Below, one piece after another: positions 42,101 to 50,031 of a stretch of 64,000 nucleotides of DNA (its first letter is position 1; the number at the start of each line of letters is the position of its first letter). The DNA comes from Silicimonas sp963779765. GTDB lineage: Bacteria > Pseudomonadota > Alphaproteobacteria > Rhodobacterales > Rhodobacteraceae. Where the stretch lies: assembly GCA_963779765.1 (NCBI GenBank), contig CAVZZP010000001.1:372001-436000 (forward strand), given 5' to 3'. The translations under genes were made by a program, and so were the position numbers. Below the pieces are notes generated by a model that did no database searches, was not told the origin of the DNA, and saw nothing but the letters and a program-made list of their open reading frames with translations.

Positions 42101-42570
42101 CGGCAGACCCCCATACCGGCCAAGAACAGAGTGTTTACGCTGGGGAAACTGGGTAATTGTGGCGCGACCTTTCTCAGCCACAACTAATAGAACCCGCCGA
42201 CTGTCTCGCGCAGCGCGACAACCTGCTCGAAAAGCGAAGCCACAGCGCAGCCGATACACGCCCCGGGCGAAAACTGTTTCCAGGCGTTGGAGAATAAGGG
42301 TGTGTCATGGCCGTTACAGGTTATGTCGCATCTTAAACTCGCCCAGATGCTCTGAATTTCTGCCCCACTGTCGACAACACACGTTGGCATACAAGCAGCT
42401 GTGAACGGGATTGCGGTGGTTCCAAGGTTCCGTGTGATGAGTGAGTGAGTTGGGCGTCGGGCCGGCTTCAACGCCTCCCCGGCGCCTCCCCGGCGGGCCG
42501 TTTGGCGGTGCAAGGGTTAGTGAGTTCGACCCGAGTACGAGTGACGCCAGATACGGCATATGGTTTTCTG

Positions 42571-42604
42571 AAGGCCTGCCGCTTCGGCAGGCCTTCACTA
42601 TTTT
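42571..42604 (+). terminator. Perfect hairpin terminator upstream of purF
   Basis: AAGGCCTGCC (42571-42580) and GGCAGGCCTT (42586-42595) are exact 10-base complements around GCTTC. CACTATTTT follows. No protein-coding gene ends nearby, so it may terminate a small RNA, or act as leader attenuation for purF. Confidence 0.65.
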
Positions 42605-42696
42605 GGACCCCCGGCCGCTTTTCGGTCGCCGCCCCCGTGACACCACCGGACGATGGGTCTAAGTAAGGGTCGCATCGCAGCCAGCCAAGTCACCGG

Positions 42697-44176
42697 ATGC
42701 CCGATCAACACTCTCCGCGACTGCTGACCACCGACCCATTCGACGATGACAAGCTCCGCGAGGAATGCGGCATCTTCGGTGTGACCGGCGTGTCGGACGC
42801 TGCGAACTTCGTGGCCCTCGGGCTTCACGCGCTCCAGCATCGCGGGCAGGAGGCGGGCGGCATCGTCACATACGAGCCCGTCGACGGCTTCCACTCGGCC
42901 CGCCGGTTCGGCCTCGTACGCGACAACTTCACTCGTCAGGACGTGATTGACGGCCTGCCCGGCCCCCTTGGCATCGGACACGTCCGCTATTCGACGGCCG
43001 GATCGAAGGGTGCGACGCAAATCCGCGACGTGCAGCCCTTCTTCGGCGAGTTCAGCATGGGCGGCGCTGCGATCGCGCATAACGGCAACATCACCAACGC
43101 CGATGCGTTGAGGCGCGAGCTGATCGGGATGGGCTCGATTTTCCAGTCCTCGTCGGATTCGGAATGCATCATCCACCTCATGGCCCGCTCGCTTCAGAAG
43201 ACCATTCCGAACGGATGAAGGACGCCCTGCGGCGCGTCGAGGGCGCCTTCAGCGTCGTCGCCATGACCCGCACCAAGCTGATCGGTGTGCGCGATCCGCT
43301 TGGCGTGCGCCCCTCGTCATCGGACGGATCGGGCAGGAAGGCTGGGCGCTGTCGTCCGAGACCTGCGCGCTGGACATCATCGGCGCCGACTTCGTCCGCG
43401 AGGTCGAACCGGGCGAGATGGTCGTGATCGAGAACGACGTCCTTCTGACGTATCGCCCATTCGAACACCGAAAATCACGCTTCTGCATCTTCGAGCACGT
43501 CTACTTCTCGCGCCCCGATTCCACGCTGAACGGTCGCTCGGTCTACGAGACGCGCTCGGCCATCGGCGCGGAGCTGGCGAAGGAAGCGCCGGTCGACGCC
43601 GATCTCGTCTGCCCGGTCCCCGATTCCGGGACGCCCGCCGCGATCGGCTACAGCCAGCAATCGGGCATCCCCTATGCGATGGGGATCATCCGCAACCAGT
43701 ACATGGGCCGCACCTTCATCGAGCCGACCGAGCAAATCCGCAACATGGGCGTGCGGCTGAAGCTGAACGTCAACCGCGCGCTGATCCGCGGCAAGCGTGT
43801 GATCCTCGTCGACGACAGCGTCGTGCGCGGCACAACGAGCCGGAAGATCAAGGAGATGATCCTCGACGCCGGTGCGGCCGAAGTCCATTTTCGCATCGCC
43901 TCGCCGCCCACGGCCTGGCCCTGCTTCTATGGCGTCGACACGCCGCAGCGCGAAAAGCTGCTCGCCGCCACCATGAGCGAGGACGAGATGCGAGAGCACC
44001 TGGGCGTCGACAGCCTCAAGTTCATCTCGCTCGACGGCCTCTACCGTGCGGTTGGGGAAGCCAACGGGCGCGATCCGAAGTCGCCCGCCTACTGCGACGC
44101 CTGCTTCTCGGGCGAATACCCGGTCGCCCCTTCCGACCAGATCGAGAAAGGCTTCCTGCTGAAGGCTGCAGAATAG
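42697..44176 (+). pseudogene. purF: Amidophosphoribosyltransferase, with two frameshifts in this sequence
   Basis: Three frames are needed to read PurF. Frame 1 covers residues 1-173, including the propeptide and nucleophile Cys24 in EECGIFGV and ending SLQKTIPNG. Frame 2 begins ERMKDALRRVEGAFSVVAMT. Frame 3 carries MVVIENDVLLTYRPFEH onward, with the PRPP loop VILVDDSVVRGTT. Inserting one G at about 43209 and one C in the run 43310-43313 restores TIPERMKD and GVRPLVIGRIGQEGWALS. The corrected protein has about 493 residues, the family length. PurF performs the first committed step of purine synthesis, and the rest is fully conserved. Two one-base deletions in repeat bases are best explained as sequence errors. 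Confidence 0.9.
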
Positions 44177-44289
44177 CCAGAACCCGCTTCATCGCTTTCC
44201 GAATACGCATGTTCGACCGATCCACGCGTCAAAGCCGCAGTTGACCCCGCGCCCCGCGCCCGCCACTTAGTGGCAAAACCGGAGCAGAC

Positions 44290-45573
44290 ATGGCCACGCC
44301 AGCCCCCTTTTCGCGCTACGAATTCCTGATCGCCTGGCGCTATCTTCGCGCCAAGCGGGCCGAGGGCGGCGTCAGCGTCATGACCTGGATCAGCCTCGTC
44401 GGCATCACCCTGGCGGTCGCCGCACTGATCATCACCCTTGCCGTTCGGGCGGGATTTCGGGACGAGTTCGTGTCCACGATCCTCGGCGCGAATGCCCACG
44501 TCACCGTCTACAGCCAGGCCCGCGAGACCGAAACGGGCGGCGTGACCCGGACGATCCCCGATTACACCGACTGGGCCGAGCGCCTGCGCGCGGTCGAGGG
44601 CGTGACCCGCGTGGCGCCGCTGGTTAAGGGCCAGGTCATGGCCGTCCACCAGGAGCAGAACACGGGCCTCGAGGTCTTCGGTATCTCGCCCGAGGATCTT
44701 GCCCAGATCGAGAGGATCGCGGATCCCGAGACGGCACAAGGCAGCCTCGACGACTTCCCGAACGGCATCGCCATCGGGCGTGAGGCGGCACGGTCCCTTG
44801 GCGTCGGTGTCGGCGACGTCATCCGCGTCATCAACCCGAACGGGGTCCGGAACCCTTTCGGCACCAGTCCGCGGATCAACGAGTACTTCGTCACCTACAT
44901 CTTCAACTCGGGCCGCTACGACATCGACCGCACCCGCGCCTACCTGCCCTTCGAGGAAGCGCAGACCTATTTCAACCGCGAGGGCGTCGCCGACGAGCTT
45001 GAGGTCAACGTCACCGACCCCGAGCAGGTCGACCAGATCGCGCCCCGCCTTGCGGTTGCCGGTGGCGAAGGCGCCTATACCTGGACGTGGAAGGACAGCG
45101 CTGGCGGCTTCCTGCGTGCGCTCGAGGTCGAGGACACGGTGATGTTCGTGCTCATGTCCGTGCTCGTCCTGATCGCGTCGATGAACATCATCTCGGGCCT
45201 CGTGATGCTGGTGAAGAACAAGGGCCGCGACATCGGCATCCTGCGAACAATGGGTCTGACGCAGGGCTCGATCATGCGAGTGTTCTTCCTGACCGGCGCG
45301 CTGGTCGGAACGCTGGGGACGCTGTTCGGCGTCATCATCGGCTGCCTCTTCGCGATCTACTTCGACCAAATTCTGGCACTTGTGAACGGCGCCGCCGGGG
45401 GCGGTGTCTGGGAGGCTTCGGTGCGCGGCATCTATCGCCTGCCTGCGAAACTGGAGTTGAACGACGTCCTTTCGGCCGTGTCGCTTTCCCTGATCCTGTC
45501 CTGGGGCATCACGCTGTTTCCGGCCCGCCGTGCCGCGCGGATGAACCCGGTCGAGGCGCTGCGCTATGAATGA
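44290..45573 (+). CDS. Lipoprotein-releasing system permease, LolC/LolE family
   Basis: The 427-residue protein has the MacB-like arrangement with one N-terminal helix (after FLIAWRYLRAKRAEGGVS), a large periplasmic domain (about residues 55-270) and three C-terminal helices. It ends with SWGITLFPARRAARMNPVEALRYE, the typical LolC/E end. The LolCDE complex releases lipoproteins from the inner membrane. Alphaproteobacteria usually have one LolC/E-type permease, presumably a homodimer, so no C/E letter is assigned. It overlaps lolD by 8 bases. Confidence 0.92.
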   Translation: MATPAPFSRYEFLIAWRYLRAKRAEGGVSVMTWISLVGITLAVAALIITLAVRAGFRDEFVSTILGANAHVTVYSQARETETGGVTRTIPDYTDWAERLRAVEGVTRVAPLVKGQVMAVHQEQNTGLEVFGISPEDLAQIERIADPETAQGSLDDFPNGIAIGREAARSLGVGVGDVIRVINPNGVRNPFGTSPRINEYFVTYIFNSGRYDIDRTRAYLPFEEAQTYFNREGVADELEVNVTDPEQVDQIAPRLAVAGGEGAYTWTWKDSAGGFLRALEVEDTVMFVLMSVLVLIASMNIISGLVMLVKNKGRDIGILRTMGLTQGSIMRVFFLTGALVGTLGTLFGVIIGCLFAIYFDQILALVNGAAGGGVWEASVRGIYRLPAKLELNDVLSAVSLSLILSWGITLFPARRAARMNPVEALRYE

Positions 45574-46242
45574 CGCCCTCACGCTCGACGGGATCGGCAA
45601 GACCTACAACCCCGGCAAGGCGAACGCCCTGACGGTCCTCGACGGCGCATCGCTGTCGCTGAAACCGGGCGAGGTCGTGGCCCTCGTCGCCCCCTCGGGC
45701 GCGGGCAAGTCGACGCTCCTGCACATCGCGGGCCTTCTCGACAGCGCCGACGAAGGCCGCGTTCTGCTGGGCGGCACCGAGATGACGCGCCTCTCCGACG
45801 CCCGCCGCACCGCCGCCCGGCGCGAGGAGGTCGGCTTCGTCTACCAGTTCCACCACCTGCTGCCCGAGTTCTCGGCGGTCGAGAACATCATCCTGCCCCA
45901 GCTTGCGAACGGGGTGTCCGAGCGCGAGGCGCGGGAGCATGCACTGGCGCTGATGGCCCGCGTCGGCGTCGAGGGCCGCGCCGACAACAGGCCCGCCGCG
46001 CTGTCGGGTGGCGAACAGCAGCGCGTCGCCTTCTGCCGGGCGCTGGCCAACCGTCCCCGCGTCCTTCTTGCCGACGAGCCGACCGGTAACCTCGATCCCG
46101 CGACGTCGGACACCGTCTTCGCGGCCCTGATGGACGTGGTGCGCGACACCGGCCTCGCCGCGCTGATCGCGACGCACAATCCCACTCTCGCTGCGCGCAT
46201 GGATCGCACGGTCCGACTGGACAGTGCGGCAGGCTGGTCTAG
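45566..46242 (+). CDS. lolD: Lipoprotein-releasing system ATP-binding protein, with a 3'-terminal frameshift
   Basis: Residues 1-218 are a complete LolD ATPase: Walker A APSGAGKSTLL, the LolD block FVYQFHHLLPEFSAVEN, signature LSGGEQQRVAFCRAL, Walker B VLLADEPTGNLD. As written, the frame continues through the 3' end of the convergent transporter gene to 46300. Adding one G near 46226 gives RLDSGGRLV and a stop TAG at 46240-46242. That end has the family-like length (225 residues) and shares CTAG with the stop of the opposite gene. I therefore place the true end at 46242. Confidence 0.85.
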
Positions 46243-46682
46243 GCCTTCTGCGTCAGCGCGACGCCTGCCGCCATCAGCGCGATCCCGGCCGCCCGCGTGA
46301 AGCCCAAGGGCGCGACGCGTGCCCCGAAGAGACCGAAGTGGTCGATGGCCGCCGCCGCGACGAGCTGTCCCAGAAGCACGAAGAACACCGCATTGCCCAC
46401 GCCGAAGTGTGGCGCGATGTAGGTGATCGACAGGATGTAGAAGGCGACCAGAAGACCGGCAAGAAACAGGTGCCTCGGCTGGCCCGCAAGCTGCCGGATC
46501 GCGCCGGGCCCGGTCAGCATCACGACTGCCGCCGTCACCGAGAACGCCACCAGAAAAAGGCACAGCGCCGCCACCGCCGGGCTGCCGATCCGTGCGCCGA
46601 GCGCTGCATTCAGGGCCGCGAGCAGGGGGATGCCGATCCCGGCTAGGAACATGACAGAGGCATAGGCGGCGTTCGGCGACAT
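46239..46682 (-). CDS. DMT/YdcZ (DUF606) family membrane transporter
   Basis: The 147-residue protein has five hydrophobic helices and resembles the small YdcZ/DUF606 branch of the drug/metabolite transporter superfamily (for example NAVFFVLLGQLVAAAAIDHFG). The start MSPNAAYASVMF at 46682 has GAAGG upstream. Its stop overlaps that of lolD in CTAG (46239-46242). The substrate is unknown. These small DMT proteins often act as dimers. Confidence 0.82.
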   Translation of the reverse strand: MSPNAAYASVMFLAGIGIPLLAALNAALGARIGSPAVAALCLFLVAFSVTAAVVMLTGPGAIRQLAGQPRHLFLAGLLVAFYILSITYIAPHFGVGNAVFFVLLGQLVAAAAIDHFGLFGARVAPLGFTRAAGIALMAAGVALTQKA

Positions 46683-46766
46683 GCGCCTTCGTGGCACCGC
46701 TCTTGTTCTGGATCAAGGCGGATCCTCGCGCCGGGCGCGACTCTGGTCGGACCAAGGAGGTGACCC

Positions 46767-47159
46767 ATGCGCATGATCCTGACCATCCTGCTTCTCGCGA
46801 CCCCCGTCTTCGCAGGCGACGTCGAGGAGGGGGCCGATTACTTCGCCAACTACTGTGCGACCTGTCACGGCGTCGAGGCGAAGGGAAACGGTCCGATGTC
46901 CGACCTGCTGACCGTTCCGCCTGCCGACCTGACGCAGTTGTCCGCCCTGAACGGCGGCGAGTTCCCCCTCGACCGCATCGTGAGGCGCATCGACGGCACC
47001 ATGGACGTGGCCGCGCACGGCGGACCGATGCCGCTTTTCGGTCTCCTCCTCCAGGGCCCTTCCGAAGCGATCATGGCCCCCGACGGCAGCGAAATCGTCG
47101 CTCCCGAAGCCATCGCGATGATCGCGGCCTGGCTTCAGACGGTGCAGGAGGGCTTGTGA
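46767..47159 (+). CDS. Small periplasmic cytochrome c (first of a tandem pair)
   Basis: The 130-residue protein has a signal peptide (MRMILTILLLATPVFAG) and a single haem site CATCH within a class I cytochrome fold. A candidate distal Met lies in GGPMPLFG. It is 35 to 40 percent identical by eye to the next gene, whose start overlaps its stop (TGATG), so the pair probably arose by tandem duplication. An electron-carrier role in the periplasm is expected; the partner is not known. Confidence 0.88.
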   Translation: MRMILTILLLATPVFAGDVEEGADYFANYCATCHGVEAKGNGPMSDLLTVPPADLTQLSALNGGEFPLDRIVRRIDGTMDVAAHGGPMPLFGLLLQGPSEAIMAPDGSEIVAPEAIAMIAAWLQTVQEGL

Positions 47160-47548
47160 TGCGGTACGCCCTCCTCCTCGCGCTCGCCGCCCTTCCCGCC
47201 TCGGCCGAGCCCGACCTCGCAGCCGGGCGGCAGGTCTACTTCACCCATTGCGCCGGATGCCACGGCGCCGAAGCCCGCGGAGACGGCGCGCTGGCAGAGC
47301 TTATGACCCGCCCGCCCGCCGATCTGACGCGCCTGTCACGCGACAACGGCGGGATCTTTCCCGTCTTCCGCGTCGTCCGTCAGATCGACGGGCGCGACCC
47401 GATGATGTGGCATGGCGGAGAAATGCCAACATTCGGAAACCTCTATACTTTTCCGGACGGAGCCATTGCCGCCGAAAACGGCCAGCCGATTGTCACGGCC
47501 CAGCCGATCGCCGATGTGACAGGGTGGCTTGCGACCGTTCAGGAGTAG
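47159..47548 (+). CDS. Small periplasmic cytochrome c (second of a tandem pair)
   Basis: The 129-residue protein has a signal peptide (MRYALLLALAALPASA), haem motif CAGCH and a Met-containing GGEMPTFG loop aligned with GGPMPLFG of its neighbour. The shared RIxPADLT and RxxRxIDGxxD regions show common descent. The stop-start overlap with the first copy indicates co-translation. The two could form a two-haem relay, but that is inference. An EcfG-type promoter for csbD follows after 30 bases. Confidence 0.88.
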   Translation: MRYALLLALAALPASAEPDLAAGRQVYFTHCAGCHGAEARGDGALAELMTRPPADLTRLSRDNGGIFPVFRVVRQIDGRDPMMWHGGEMPTFGNLYTFPDGAIAAENGQPIVTAQPIADVTGWLATVQE

Positions 47549-47578
47549 CGGAAACGCGCCGCGTCCGGCGGCTACACA

Positions 47579-47603
47579 GGAACATTCGCGGTGCTTCATC
47601 GTT
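47579..47603 (+). promoter_or_regulatory. EcfG-type general stress promoter of csbD
   Basis: GGAAC (47579-47583) and CGTT (47600-47603) are separated by exactly 16 bases, matching the EcfG consensus. The -10 box lies 33 bases before the csbD ATG. The strong ribosome binding site AAAGGAG is at 47624-47630. Confidence 0.75.
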
Positions 47604-47636
47604 GTCCTCCCGATACGAATTTTAAAGGAGACAATC

Positions 47637-47837
47637 ATGAACTGGGACCAGATCGAAGGTAACTGGAAGCAATTCACCGGCAAAGCCAAAGAGACTTGGG
47701 GTGACCTGACCGACGACGAGATCACCGAGGCCCGCGGCGAGCGCGAGCAGCTGATCGGCCTCGTGCAGTCGAAGTACGGCAAGGCCCGCGACGAAGCCGA
47801 GCGCGACGTCGACAACTGGCAGCGCGGCCTGAACTGA
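47637..47837 (+). CDS. CsbD family stress protein
   Basis: The 66-residue acidic, hydrophilic protein matches CsbD: MNWDQIEGNWKQFTGKAKET at the start and the RDEAERDVDNW end. CsbD proteins are general stress proteins controlled by stress sigma factors in Bacillus (sigma B) and by EcfG in alphaproteobacteria. The exact EcfG-type promoter upstream and the terminator downstream make a single-gene transcript. The molecular function is unknown. Confidence 0.95.
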   Translation: MNWDQIEGNWKQFTGKAKETWGDLTDDEITEARGEREQLIGLVQSKYGKARDEAERDVDNWQRGLN

Positions 47838-47859
47838 TCTGACGACACTGCCTCAGACC

Positions 47860-47886
47860 TGGCCGGGCCATTGCGCCCGGCCTTTT
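47860..47886 (+). terminator. Terminator after csbD
   Basis: GGCCGGGC (47860-47867) pairs with GCCCGGCC (47874-47881) around a 6-base loop and is followed by TTTTT. It lies 22 bases after the csbD stop. Confidence 0.88.
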
Positions 47887-47999
47887 TGCGTTTCGGGATA
47901 GTCACCAGATGGCTTTCACGCCAGTTGATGGCGCTCGACGGATTTCTCTTCGCCCGTCCAAGCCGGCCAATCTACCCTCACGCAACTCGGGAGGGTAAA

Positions 48000-48494
48000 A
48001 TGGCGAAGATCATTGCGGAACGTATGGCGGCGCAAATCGAGAGCGACTTCGTGGTCTTCCTCATCGGGATGCGGATCAACAAGCCCTGGAAGGTGCGAAG
48101 CTGGTGGCCTGTTTTCATGGGAATGTCCCGGATGCTCAAGGAACTGGAGTCGAGACCGTCGGACGAGACTGGCTTCCTCGGGCACAACGGACTGTCGCTG
48201 AAGGGTATCGTTCAATACTGGCGCAGCTTCGATCATCTCGAGGCCTACGCGCGATCGAAGGATGGCCTGCACTGGCCGGCCTGGGTCGACTTCAATCGAA
48301 CGATGAAGAACGTGCGCGGGGACGTCGGCATCTGGCACGAGACCTACTGCGTTCGTGCCGGAGAATACGAGGCGATCTATTCGGGGATGCCCCCCTACGG
48401 CCTCGGTCGGGTCACGTCCCTCGAACCCGCCACGGGATCGCGCGAGACGGCGCGGCTTCGGTCCGGACGGGCGAAAGCGCAGGGCGGCGCCTGA
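48000..48494 (+). CDS. DUF4188 domain protein
   Basis: The 164-residue protein has the DUF4188 pattern: FVVFLIGMRINKPWKVRSWW, then FMGMSRMLKELE, and LEAYARSKDGLHWPAWVDFNR. The family resembles dimeric alpha+beta barrel monooxygenases but has no established reaction. The ATG at 48000 has GGGAGGGTAAA upstream; the upstream frame extension is not supported. It stands between csbD and a small minus-strand gene. Confidence 0.85.
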   Translation: MAKIIAERMAAQIESDFVVFLIGMRINKPWKVRSWWPVFMGMSRMLKELESRPSDETGFLGHNGLSLKGIVQYWRSFDHLEAYARSKDGLHWPAWVDFNRTMKNVRGDVGIWHETYCVRAGEYEAIYSGMPPYGLGRVTSLEPATGSRETARLRSGRAKAQGGA

Positions 48495-48515
48495 CGCCCC
48501 GCGCCCGCGTTCGGT

Positions 48516-48647
48516 CTACCTGACCTTTTTGCCGCCGATCATGGGCTCGGACTTTCCGGCGCCCGAGTTGGCGGTGGCCGAGACCTTGGGCTTTTCCTTC
48601 TTCGGCTTCTTGATTTCCTTGTTGCCGCGGTTCTTTTCCTTGGACAT
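48516..48647 (-). CDS. Small Lys-rich protein of 43 residues
   Basis: The ORF has ATG at 48645-48647, stop TAG at 48516-48518 and AGGAGAGACCC just upstream. It encodes a very basic peptide starting MSKEKNRGNKEIKKPKKEKP and ending GGKKVR, with no hydrophobic segment. Short Lys-rich proteins of this form occur in many alphaproteobacteria and are annotated as hypothetical. It may bind nucleic acid. The good ribosome binding site and composition support translation. Confidence 0.7.
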   Translation of the reverse strand: MSKEKNRGNKEIKKPKKEKPKVSATANSGAGKSEPMIGGKKVR

Positions 48648-48956
48648 TGGGTCTCTCCTGAACGTGCCGCCCGGACAGGATGTCCAGGGCAGGTCTTGGC
48701 TTCAGAAGATCAGGGTTGCCTGAGAGGGTGTCAGGGCGATGATCCCTTGGGCAGCAGGCAGAGCCTGCCGGTGAAAAGGTAAGCGCTGCGGGGGTGTGGG
48801 GCAAGTGTGATGGTGGGCCTGCGTGAGCATCACGAGCGCGCCGTGACCGCCCACATGACGCTTGCATTCCGGCACCTTGTCGGCTTCGCTTGAAGTTCGG
48901 GCATAGCCCCGGCGCGATCCCTCTGGCGGGGCGCGTGGCGGATCGGAGGCCGACCC
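48648..48956. other. Intergenic region of 309 bases
   Basis: The region carries the divergent promoters of the Lys-rich protein and the cytochrome c gene. I see no ORF, hairpin with T-run, or tRNA I can support. Confidence 0.4.
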
Positions 48957-49403
48957 ATGACTTCAGATATTCACAGCCGGTCGGCGTGCCGTGCCCTTGT
49001 CGGCCTGTTCGCCTTGGCATCCTCTCTGATGCAGGGATTGCCCGCGCTGGCGCAGGATATCGCTGAAGCTCCGGTCTCCTATGCGACGGAACAAGCGGAC
49101 CGGGGCGAAGAGAAATACCGCAAGGAATGCGCGGATTGCCACGGCGACGACCTGAAGGGCGGGATGAACGGCGGCGCGCCCATTCGCGGCCTGGCGTTCG
49201 AGGAGAAGTATTTTGGCGATACGGCCGCCTCGAACCTCTATCTCTACATGAGCACGTTGATGCCGCCGAATTCGCCCGGTCGCTTTTCTCCCGCGATTTA
49301 CGCCGACCTCATGGCCTATGTCCTGAAGCGGAACGGCTTCAGACCGGGCGCGGAGCTGCCGTCGGACCTCGATGCGCTCGACGCCCTGATCATGGTGAAG
49401 TGA
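48957..49403 (+). CDS. Cytochrome c of the quinoprotein module
   Basis: The 148-residue exported protein has a signal region (about residues 1-33, ending LAQ) and a single haem motif CADCH in KYRKECADCHGDDLKGG. MPPNSPGRFSPAIYADLMAYVL later resembles the Met-ligand region and C-terminal helix of cytochromes that accept electrons from PQQ alcohol dehydrogenases. The PQQ dehydrogenase gene lies 4 kb downstream on the opposite strand. It is 25 bases upstream of the degenerate M50 gene, so the two are likely one transcript. Confidence 0.88.
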   Translation: MTSDIHSRSACRALVGLFALASSLMQGLPALAQDIAEAPVSYATEQADRGEEKYRKECADCHGDDLKGGMNGGAPIRGLAFEEKYFGDTAASNLYLYMSTLMPPNSPGRFSPAIYADLMAYVLKRNGFRPGAELPSDLDALDALIMVK

Positions 49404-49428
49404 TCGCGCATCCGGCCGGAGGCTCGCG

Positions 49429-50031
49429 ATGTGGCTGTCGGAGCTGACCCTGCAGGCTGTCGGGTTCCGGCTGCTTGCTCTGGCAATCATCGTCGCGGTT
49501 CACGGTAGCGTTGTCTCCGGAGTGGCGGTCCTTCTGGGCGACAAGGGACCGAAGTATGACGGGCGACTTACCCTTTGGCCTGGCAGCCATCTCGACCTCG
49601 CGGGCGGCGTGGCGCTTGTCTTCTTCGGGGTCGGATGGGGCAAGCCGGTGGACGTCGATGCGCAAGCGCTCCGCTTCGGACGGTCCAGCATCCTTCTGGT
49701 CATACTTGCCGGATTTCTGGCTCTTCTGTGCCTTGCGGCACTTTTCGGTGCGCTGATCGTCCCTGCCCTGACCATGCTCTCTCATACGAACGGGCTGGCG
49801 ACGGCGGTATTTCTGCGGGCCGCCGAGACACTGACGATCATGTTCGCGTTGTTCAGCCTCGTTCCCATCCCGCCTTTGACTGGTGGGCTTCTTCTCGGCG
49901 CACTCGGCGTGCACCTGTCGGCCTTGGTCCGCCGCGTCCTTGCTGTTGCGCTGCTGGCGGCCGTGGCCACAGGTGTGGTGCGTGAGGGTCTGGGTCCGGC
50001 GACCGAGGCTTTGGCAGCCATCATCCCTTGA
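49429..50031 (+). CDS. M50 (site-2 protease)-like membrane protein with degenerate active site
   Basis: The 200-residue protein has five or six transmembrane segments and strongly resembles site-2-protease-like M50 proteins: GDKGPKYDGRLTLWPGSHLDLAG and then GVGWGKPVDVDAQALRFGR. The zinc motif HExxH is replaced by His25-Gly-Ser-Val-Val29 (VHGSVV). The second motif, normally PxxPLDGG, reads PIPPLTGG, so the zinc-binding Asp is Thr151. Both changes should abolish protease activity. The reading frame is otherwise intact, so it appears maintained as a non-catalytic protein. It overlaps the 3' end of the convergent solute-binding protein gene. Confidence 0.75.
   Translation: MWLSELTLQAVGFRLLALAIIVAVHGSVVSGVAVLLGDKGPKYDGRLTLWPGSHLDLAGGVALVFFGVGWGKPVDVDAQALRFGRSSILLVILAGFLALLCLAALFGALIVPALTMLSHTNGLATAVFLRAAETLTIMFALFSLVPIPPLTGGLLLGALGVHLSALVRRVLAVALLAAVATGVVREGLGPATEALAAIIP

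Larger units (their letters stand above)
42045..42696. other. Intergenic region of 652 bases before purF
   Basis: After cvpA there is a clear terminator (42068-42100), then about 470 bases with no supported gene, then a second hairpin (42571-42604), then about 90 bases to purF. The middle part is less GC-rich and contains a short TTGTGGC/GCCACAA inverted repeat (42157-42163, 42177-42183) and an 11-base tandem repeat GCCTCCCCGGC at 42473-42494. The ORFs in it are short and show no family signature. It may encode a small RNA ending at the second hairpin. Confidence 0.5.

Noticed and set aside
42473..42494. Two tandem copies of GCCTCCCCGGC as a repeat family or iteron
   Set aside because: Only two copies in a GC-rich region; no further copies or origin features nearby.
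42441..42662. 73-codon ORF before purF
   Set aside because: It runs through the perfect hairpin at 42571-42604, which is inconsistent with coding, and has no recognisable motif.
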